From Deltaproteobacteria bacterium RIFCSPHIGHO2_02_FULL_40_11 (GTDB lineage Bacteria > Bdellovibrionota > JACOXK01 > 2-02-FULL-40-11), in the NCBI GenBank assembly GCA_001798105.1, contig MGRI01000063.1:1460-8950 (forward strand): a DNA stretch of 7,491 nt, in the 5' to 3' direction. Made by a program: the position numbers and the translations under genes. The notes beneath the pieces were generated by a model. It was not told the DNA's origin, did not search any database, and worked only from the letters and a program-made list of their open reading frames with translations. Positions 1 to 4,820 of this stretch are shown here, one piece after another; position 1 is the first letter of the stretch, and each line of letters begins with the position of its first letter.

Positions 1-1
1 A

Positions 2-406
2 AAGCTTTTGAGAGATCCCAGTAGTTTTGTAAGAGGACCCGTAGCGTACGCTCTGCGATTTAAAGCGGACTTACCAGAAGCAGTTCAATATGAAATTCCA
101 TTTTTGCTGAAAGGTGATGATTCAACGATTCGAACAATGGTAGATACGCTCCGTTTTCAAAAAAAATGGCCTGAAGCTGTGTGGCCAGAACTTCTTAACC
201 TAATTAAAGCGAATGATGTCTCGCTTAATAAGAGCATCGTAGCTGCTGTTCAATCCCAAAAAAATTGGCCTCAAGAATTTCTTCAGGGTTTAGAGAGGCT
301 GAAAGACATACGGAGAGCCAGTGTGCAAGCAACGGTTGGGCTTCTTTTAAATGCAAGGCCTGGTACGGGACCCGATACGTGTGAGTCTTTTTTTGAAGGG
401 GCTTAG
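2..406 (+). CDS. HEAT/ARM-like alpha-repeat protein, C-terminal part (5' end outside window)
   Basis: The reading frame is open to the left edge (AAG CTT TTG from base 2), so this is the C-terminal end of a longer protein. The TTG at 8 is probably an internal leucine. Numbered from that codon, helical repeat units of about 33 residues are visible. Each carries a [LW]-P-[EQ] turn (L22-P23, W54-P55, W87-P88), and the linking helices are rich in Leu/Ile/Val, with segments such as LPEAVQYEIPFLLK and WPEAVWPELLNLIK. This pattern is typical of HEAT/ARM-type solenoids, which usually act as protein-binding scaffolds. The last 25 residues leave the repeat pattern and contain one Cys. No catalytic motif or membrane segment is visible. 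The function is unknown. It converges on the minus-strand operon and is not part of it. I am sure it is coding and moderately sure of the HEAT-like fold. Confidence 0.75.
   Translation, partial: KLLRDPSSFVRGPVAYALRFKADLPEAVQYEIPFLLKGDDSTIRTMVDTLRFQKKWPEAVWPELLNLIKANDVSLNKSIVAAVQSQKNWPQEFLQGLERLKDIRRASVQATVGLLLNARPGTGPDTCESFFEGA
158..269 (+). repeat. DNA-level trace of the tandem alpha-repeat in the HEAT-like gene
   Basis: The string CAAAAAAAATGGCCT (starting at 158) recurs as CAAAAAAATTGGCCT (starting at 257), 99 bases or 33 codons later. Both encode Q-K-[KN]-W-P at the equivalent turn of successive helical repeats. This is a degenerate coding repeat from internal duplication, not a mobile or regulatory repeat. 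Confidence 0.6.
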
Positions 407-415
407 ATAGGTTCC

Positions 416-958
416 TTACTTCGTCCAATCAAACCCATGTTTTTGATTCATGGCCCAGATGTTTAAAAAATTGATGAGGAAATGAAGTAAAATCGGGGCC
501 AGGAGATTCCCGGAGTACATGTAAAGTCCTCCCAAAACAAATCCCATCAGCATTGCAGTGATTGTCCAAGGAATCATGACAGGCATCACTGGAAAGTGCA
601 TCAAGCCAAACAGGACGCTTGCAATCACAAGCCCAAATTGGTTTTGAATGGCGCCTCGAAAGAGGAGTTCTTCACCTACGGCGCTGAACACAGCCAAGAG
701 TAGGATCGTTCCCGTAGGAAGCGGGGTCAGCATATCTTTAAACAAGTTTGTTAGTTTTTGTCCCCACTTTGTTTTATCTGAACATTCGTTGGAAAGCACA
801 AAAAGTGTAAAGGCAATCAATGTGGCAAGCACAATGCCCTGGGTTCCAAAAAAAGTAAATTTAAAATCTGCAAAGTAAATCCAAATCAGTGCAATGCCAC
901 TCATGGCACCATAAAAAAGAGCAACGCGTGGAATTTCAAATTTAAGATAAGCTTTCAT
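416..958 (-). CDS. CPBP family intramembrane glutamic endopeptidase (CAAX protease/Abi, Rce1-like)
   Basis: This is a 180-residue multi-pass membrane protein. All three CPBP signatures are present: E96-E97-x-x-x-R101 (GEELLFRG), F117-x-x-x-H121 (FGLMHF) and H159-x-x-x-N163 (HFLIN). These supply the Glu, His and Asn residues thought to form the active site in Rce1-type proteases. About six hydrophobic segments can be seen, near residues 11-30, 40-56, 83-95, 108-122, 126-148 and 151-168. The family includes CAAX prenyl proteases and bacterial members linked to bacteriocin immunity or membrane-protein processing; the substrate here is unknown. It is short for the family but its core is intact. 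The start is the ATG at 956-958, which overlaps the end of the lipoprotein gene by 17 bases. No clear Shine-Dalgarno precedes it, so translation is probably coupled. It is the last gene of the operon. Confidence 0.93.
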   Translation of the reverse strand: MKAYLKFEIPRVALFYGAMSGIALIWIYFADFKFTFFGTQGIVLATLIAFTLFVLSNECSDKTKWGQKLTNLFKDMLTPLPTGTILLLAVFSAVGEELLFRGAIQNQFGLVIASVLFGLMHFPVMPVMIPWTITAMLMGFVLGGLYMYSGNLLAPILLHFLINFLNIWAMNQKHGFDWTK

Positions 959-1310
959 GAATTTTCATTTTGAGTTGTTCTTGAATATTGGAAAGTGGCG
1001 CATGCCACCTCCAAGGTGCTTGTTTTGAAGCCTGCGTTTGATGCAATGTATCAATTTCAAGTTGAAAGGTATCAACCTTCTTTTCAAGTGTAATAAAAAA
1101 TTTATACCTGTGATTTTCTTCTAAATAAATCCATTCGCTTTCTAGGGTGCCCGATTTTTTGGAAAAGTCTTTTAAGGGGTAGGTGATCGCAACTTTATAA
1201 GCCGCATTCCACAATTGATCATAATTATCTGAAATCGGTTTTTGAACGGGTTTGGGCGTTGAACTGCACGAAACCAAAATGACGACCAAAAGGAGGTAGA
1301 AGTTTTTCAT
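942..1310 (-). CDS. Small BamC/NlpB-like lipoprotein
   Basis: This encodes 122 residues. The N-terminus is a classical lipoprotein signal: MK, a hydrophobic stretch at residues 4-13, and the lipobox L12-V13-S14-C15. Cleavage before Cys15 leaves Ser at +2, which in the Lol system favours the outer membrane rather than inner-membrane retention. After a Pro/Lys-rich linker comes a domain with a W-x-x-A-Y-x-V helix (around residue 34), a YPL segment, then a G-T-L-E-S-E-W strand ending near Trp61, followed by alternating strands (RYKFFITLEK, FQLEIDTL) and a C-terminal helix. This order resembles the helix-grip domain of BamC/NlpB-type lipoproteins, where a conserved Trp follows a glycine turn. The resemblance is by pattern only. 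The ATG abuts the TAA of the upstream RND gene with no gap and has no good Shine-Dalgarno, suggesting coupling. It may be an outer-membrane accessory of the pump. Confidence 0.88.
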   Translation of the reverse strand: MKNFYLLLVVILVSCSSTPKPVQKPISDNYDQLWNAAYKVAITYPLKDFSKKSGTLESEWIYLEENHRYKFFITLEKKVDTFQLEIDTLHQTQASKQAPWRWHAPLSNIQEQLKMKIHESLS

Positions 1311-4300
1311 TTAAGGTTCTGTGTTTTGGGTGCCTTCGGCAGCTTTCGAAGCTGCGACTTGTAATTTTAAAACGCCTAATCCCAGTATATCGCCCAGGTC
1401 GTCAAAAAAGCAATAAATTGTAGGAATAAATAAAAGTGTTAAAAAGGTAGAGCTAATCATGCCGCCAAAAACCACAATTGCAAGCGGCTGGTAGAGTTCT
1501 GTTCCGGCTCCAATGCCCAATGCCAAAGGGAGCATCCCGAGTGTGGTTGTAAGAGACGTCATTAAAATAGGACGAAGCCGTCTTTTTCCTGCAGCCAAAA
1601 TGGCTTCTTCGCGGTCCATGCCCCGCCGCCTTAAAATATTAATATAATCGATTAAGATAATGGCGTTATTTACAGAAATCCCCACCAAAATAATAATGCC
1701 AATAAAAGCAGAAATGCTGAGCATTTTTCCTGTAACCACCAAGGCTGTGGTAATGCCAATGAGGGACAGGGGGACAGAAAATAAAATGGTGAGCGGATGT
1801 ACCAAGGATTCAAATTGGGCGGCCATAATGAGATAAATTAAAATAATGGCAATGATGAGCGCTGTTTTTAAAGACACAAATGACATTTGAAAAAGAGAAA
1901 CATTCGGCCCTGTTGTGAAGCGTGTTTGGGGGGGTAAATCCAATGTGGGAAGGCGGGTTAAAAAATCCGAAATCGATGTTCCGGGTGAAAGTGTTGTTAA
2001 AAGTGTAACGGTTCTTTCTTTTTCTTCACGTGTGAGTTTAGGGGGGGCAAAGACTTCTTGAAAACTTGCAATGGCCCCCAATGAAATATGCTTTCCATAA
2101 GGGGACAAAATAGAAAGGTTTTCAAGCTCTTTTTGAGTATAAATTTTTGTTTTTTGACTGCGTACCAAAATGGGGATTTCTTTACCATTTTGTGAAAACT
2201 GGGTTGCTTCTATGCCATGCAGTTTTTGTTTGAGGCTTTCAGAAATGTCTTGAGAGGTTAACCCCACATCTGAAGCTTTGGCGCGATCAATCCGAATCAG
2301 CATTTGAGGTTCCGTTTTTTCATCAGAGAGTTCAATCGACTCAACGCCTTTTAACGTTTGAAGGTCGGCTTGAAGTTTTGTGCCAGTGTCTCTTAGGATT
2401 TTTGCGTCCAGTCCTTTCAGTTTAAAATCAAGTTGATTTGAATTTAATCCTTGTGTGATGCCTGTCAGGGGATTTAAGGCTGTAAGATGAAAATGAAGAT
2501 CCGGCTGCATCTTTAACAGTGCACGAATCGCTTCGAGTGTGGCATGTGTTTTTCTTTCTTCTTTCATCTGCACTAAAAGTTTTGCGTTTGCAGATTGAAT
2601 TTGTGTGGATGTGCTTTGAATGTTTTTCATGTCTTGAATTTCTTTTTCAAAAGAAAGTACTTTTTGATGGGTATATTCTAAGGAAGTGCCCCTAGGATAG
2701 GAAAGTCCAATTTCATAAAATTTTTGTGTGCTTTCTGGAAAAAACTCAGTGTCGGGCAAAAACCACACAGAAACAATGAAAACAAAAAAGATGATGACAA
2801 TAATACTTAAGCGAGATTGCCAGCTGCGAATGGCTTCTTTCAACGTTTTTTCGTAGCCTATTGTAACTTTTTCTTGGATTTTTGTGACTTTCGATTCACC
2901 TGCTTTTGTGCCTTCAATGGCTTTTTCAATCATGCTTTCAGGTTTTAGGAGCCGATGCAGTCTGGCGCCCAGGCTGGAAATTCGGTCTAAAATTTTAAGC
3001 CCAAAAACAACAATATTTTTCCAGCGCTCGATTTTAGATTCCAGGCGTTCTGACATCTGGGTGAAGTCGAGAATTTGTGAAGAAACCATAGGGATAAATA
3101 AAAATGAAATGAGCATCGAGAAAAATAAACCAAAGAGGATGGCCAAAGAAAGATCCTTAAAAATTAAACCAATCGGGCCTTGTACAAAAAGAATGGGAAT
3201 AAAGACGGCCAGGGTTGTAAGCGTAGAGGCAATGACAGCTCCTGAGACTTCAACCGTTGCATGGGTGGCTGCGGTTTGTGGTTTTTCTTGATTGCGAAGG
3301 TGTACAAAAATATTTTCTAAAATAACAATCGAGGCATCTACGGCCATGCCCAAAGCCAACGCAATCCCAGCCAATGAAAAAATATTTAAAGTGACATTGT
3401 AGACATAAAATAAAGAAAGTGAACATAAAATAGAAAAAGGAATGGCTAAAACAAGAATAAAAGTAGATGCAAAGTTTCTTAAAAAGATAAACAAAACAAG
3501 AATGGTTAAGAGTGCTCCCAGAATGGCATTTCCTCTGACCAATGAAATGGAATCTGAAATATGCTGGGATTGGTCATAGGTCATTTCAATGTGGGTATGT
3601 GTGTCTTTTTGAAGGGTTTGAAGCATGTTTTGAATTTGCTTGGAAATGGTCAGCGTATTGCCGCTTGCTTCTTTAAAAACGGCAATTGAAACCGAGGGCT
3701 TTCCATTTAAAGTGGCAACCGTTTTAACTTCTTTTTTGCGCCAGTGAACGGTGGCCACATTTTTTAAATAAATTGGATTTTTGTTTTGAATACGAATAAT
3801 CGTGTTTTCAATCTCTTCTAAACTTTGAAATTTGGCAGATGTTTTAATCAGTAAATCATAGTTTCCATATCGAACAGATCCTCCCTGGGTATAAATATTG
3901 GCCTGGGAGAGGGCTTGTGTAATGTCATTGATCGCAAGCCCCATTCCTGTAAGTCGGTCTGGGTCAACGGCAACTTCAATTTCGCTTTCTTGCCCCCCTA
4001 GGACGCGAATTTGAGCTACCCCTAAAATACGTTCCAGTTTGGGCTTTATTTTTGTTTGTGCAATTTGTCTTAAGTCTTCTTTTTCGTTGTCCTCAACTAA
4101 ATTTAAAACCAAAATAGGATCTGCATTGGGATTAAAGCGTTCAATTTTGGGTTCTTCGGCTGATTCTGGAAGATCATTTTTCACCAGGTCTAATTTTTCT
4201 CGGACCTCCAGGGCTGCAAAATCCATGTCTGAGCCCCATTGAAACAAAAGGTGAATTCGAGAGATGCCTTCTTCAGACGTAGCCGTTAAGTAAAAAAGGT

Positions 4301-4529
4301 TTTTTAAGAAAGAAAGTTCTTCTTCCAGGGGTTTGGTAATATTTTTTTCGATTTCTTCTGCGGAAGCGTGCTCATAAGTTGTCACCACGGAGAGTTGTGG
4401 ATGGCCAATGCTTGGGAAAAGATCCAGGGGGAGCTTTGTTAAGCTTAAAAGTCCCAGAAACAAAAAAATGGCAAGTACCATACTTGCCGTCACAGGACGT
4501 CTTACAAAAAATGAAATCAACTTTTGCAT
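1311..4529 (-). CDS. RND family efflux transporter, complete inner-membrane subunit (RND-B, AcrB/MdtB-like fold)
   Basis: This is a complete 1072-residue RND permease, close to AcrB in length (1049). In order it has TM1 (about 11-30), the first porter/docking domain (about 31-330), TM2-TM6 (about 333-482, starting after the FIFLRN motif), a long cytoplasmic linker (about 486-572), TM7 (about 574-596), the second porter domain (597-875), and TM8-TM12 (about 880-1038). The first visible residues, MQKLISFFVRRPV, are the usual RND start. TM4 reads G-M-A-V-D398-A399-S-I-V-I-L-E-N, so one of the two AcrB relay aspartates (D407/D408) is kept and the second is Ala. TM10 reads G-I-S-V-N954-N955-A-I-I-L-I-D, with Asn where AcrB has Lys940. 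This looks like an HAE-type drug or lipid exporter of the VDNS/VNNA subgroup, not CusA; the substrate cannot be inferred. The ATG abuts the TAA of the PII-like gene. Only a weak GAGG (4541-4544), 11 bases upstream, could serve as a ribosome site. Confidence 0.96.
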   Translation of the reverse strand: MQKLISFFVRRPVTASMVLAIFLFLGLLSLTKLPLDLFPSIGHPQLSVVTTYEHASAEEIEKNITKPLEEELSFLKNLFYLTATSEEGISRIHLLFQWGSDMDFAALEVREKLDLVKNDLPESAEEPKIERFNPNADPILVLNLVEDNEKEDLRQIAQTKIKPKLERILGVAQIRVLGGQESEIEVAVDPDRLTGMGLAINDITQALSQANIYTQGGSVRYGNYDLLIKTSAKFQSLEEIENTIIRIQNKNPIYLKNVATVHWRKKEVKTVATLNGKPSVSIAVFKEASGNTLTISKQIQNMLQTLQKDTHTHIEMTYDQSQHISDSISLVRGNAILGALLTILVLFIFLRNFASTFILVLAIPFSILCSLSLFYVYNVTLNIFSLAGIALALGMAVDASIVILENIFVHLRNQEKPQTAATHATVEVSGAVIASTLTTLAVFIPILFVQGPIGLIFKDLSLAILFGLFFSMLISFLFIPMVSSQILDFTQMSERLESKIERWKNIVVFGLKILDRISSLGARLHRLLKPESMIEKAIEGTKAGESKVTKIQEKVTIGYEKTLKEAIRSWQSRLSIIVIIFFVFIVSVWFLPDTEFFPESTQKFYEIGLSYPRGTSLEYTHQKVLSFEKEIQDMKNIQSTSTQIQSANAKLLVQMKEERKTHATLEAIRALLKMQPDLHFHLTALNPLTGITQGLNSNQLDFKLKGLDAKILRDTGTKLQADLQTLKGVESIELSDEKTEPQMLIRIDRAKASDVGLTSQDISESLKQKLHGIEATQFSQNGKEIPILVRSQKTKIYTQKELENLSILSPYGKHISLGAIASFQEVFAPPKLTREEKERTVTLLTTLSPGTSISDFLTRLPTLDLPPQTRFTTGPNVSLFQMSFVSLKTALIIAIILIYLIMAAQFESLVHPLTILFSVPLSLIGITTALVVTGKMLSISAFIGIIILVGISVNNAIILIDYINILRRRGMDREEAILAAGKRRLRPILMTSLTTTLGMLPLALGIGAGTELYQPLAIVVFGGMISSTFLTLLFIPTIYCFFDDLGDILGLGVLKLQVAASKAAEGTQNTEP

Positions 4530-4820
4530 TTAATAGGATGCCTCAACGGGAATGACAAAAATTTGAATTCCCTTTTGTTTTAACTTCTTTTGTTTAAAGG
4601 TTTTAAGTTCATTTAAAAAAGGAGGAAGCTTTCCTGCCTCAAGCACAACCCAATACAGAAGATTGAGCCCAGGGCCAATGGAGTCTCCTTGTTTTAACCC
4701 CGATTCTCCCATGCCTTGGACATTCTTAAAAAGCGTATACGTTTGAATGCCATTGCTTCTCAGCAGATAATCCAGCTCTGCTTGAAGTTCTTGGTCACAT
4801 ACAATCATCAGTCCCTTCAT
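4530..4820 (-). CDS. PII-like small regulatory protein associated with RND efflux genes
   Basis: This is a 96-residue soluble protein without a signal peptide. The start is the ATG at 4818-4820, chosen because AAGGAGGAG lies 5 bases upstream and because the ATG forms an ATGA overlap with the preceding RND gene. An ATG at 4863-4865 in the same frame lies deeper in that gene and is unlikely. The predicted order is ferredoxin-like: strand (2-8), helix (10-23), strand and Gly-rich loop (25-45, including N33-V-Q-G-M-G-E-S-G), strand (G49-P-G-L-N-L-L-Y-W-V-V-L), helix (65-83), strand (G84-I-Q-I-F-V-I-P-V-E). This matches the beta-alpha-beta/beta-alpha-beta plan of PII/DUF3240-type proteins. The canonical PII uridylylated Tyr51 context and the TGxxGDGK nucleotide loop are absent, so classical ATP/2-oxoglutarate sensing is not supported. 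PII-like proteins beside efflux genes (the 'PII-NG' group) are established. A role in sensing or regulating this pump is inference. Confidence 0.8.
   Translation of the reverse strand: MKGLMIVCDQELQAELDYLLRSNGIQTYTLFKNVQGMGESGLKQGDSIGPGLNLLYWVVLEAGKLPPFLNELKTFKQKKLKQKGIQIFVIPVEASY

Noticed and set aside
158..166. A8 tract as a site of programmed frameshifting or phase variation
   Set aside because: The tract reads in frame as Q-K-K-W, is part of the normal repeat, and no alternative frame product is visible. A/T homopolymers are common throughout this A+T-rich sequence.
395..418. Possible bidirectional terminator between the converging genes (AAGGGG ... TTCCTT inverted pair)
   Set aside because: The stem is only four Watson-Crick pairs plus two G-T wobbles, the loop is long, and no T-run follows on either strand.
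1997..2188. Minus-strand 63-codon frame overlapping RND-B in another frame, and a 67-codon minus frame at 225-428 overlapping the HEAT-like gene
   Set aside because: Each overlaps a well-supported gene for most or all of its length, and neither has recognisable features.
2884..3291. Plus-strand open frame of 135 codons inside the RND-B gene, and similar plus-strand frames at 648-878, 4039-4242, 5016-5216, 5550-5765, 5842-6093, 6141-6329, 6405-6611 and 6756-6992
   Set aside because: All lie antisense to strongly supported genes, and their translations show no domain, signal or sensible composition. They are shadows of the coding strand.
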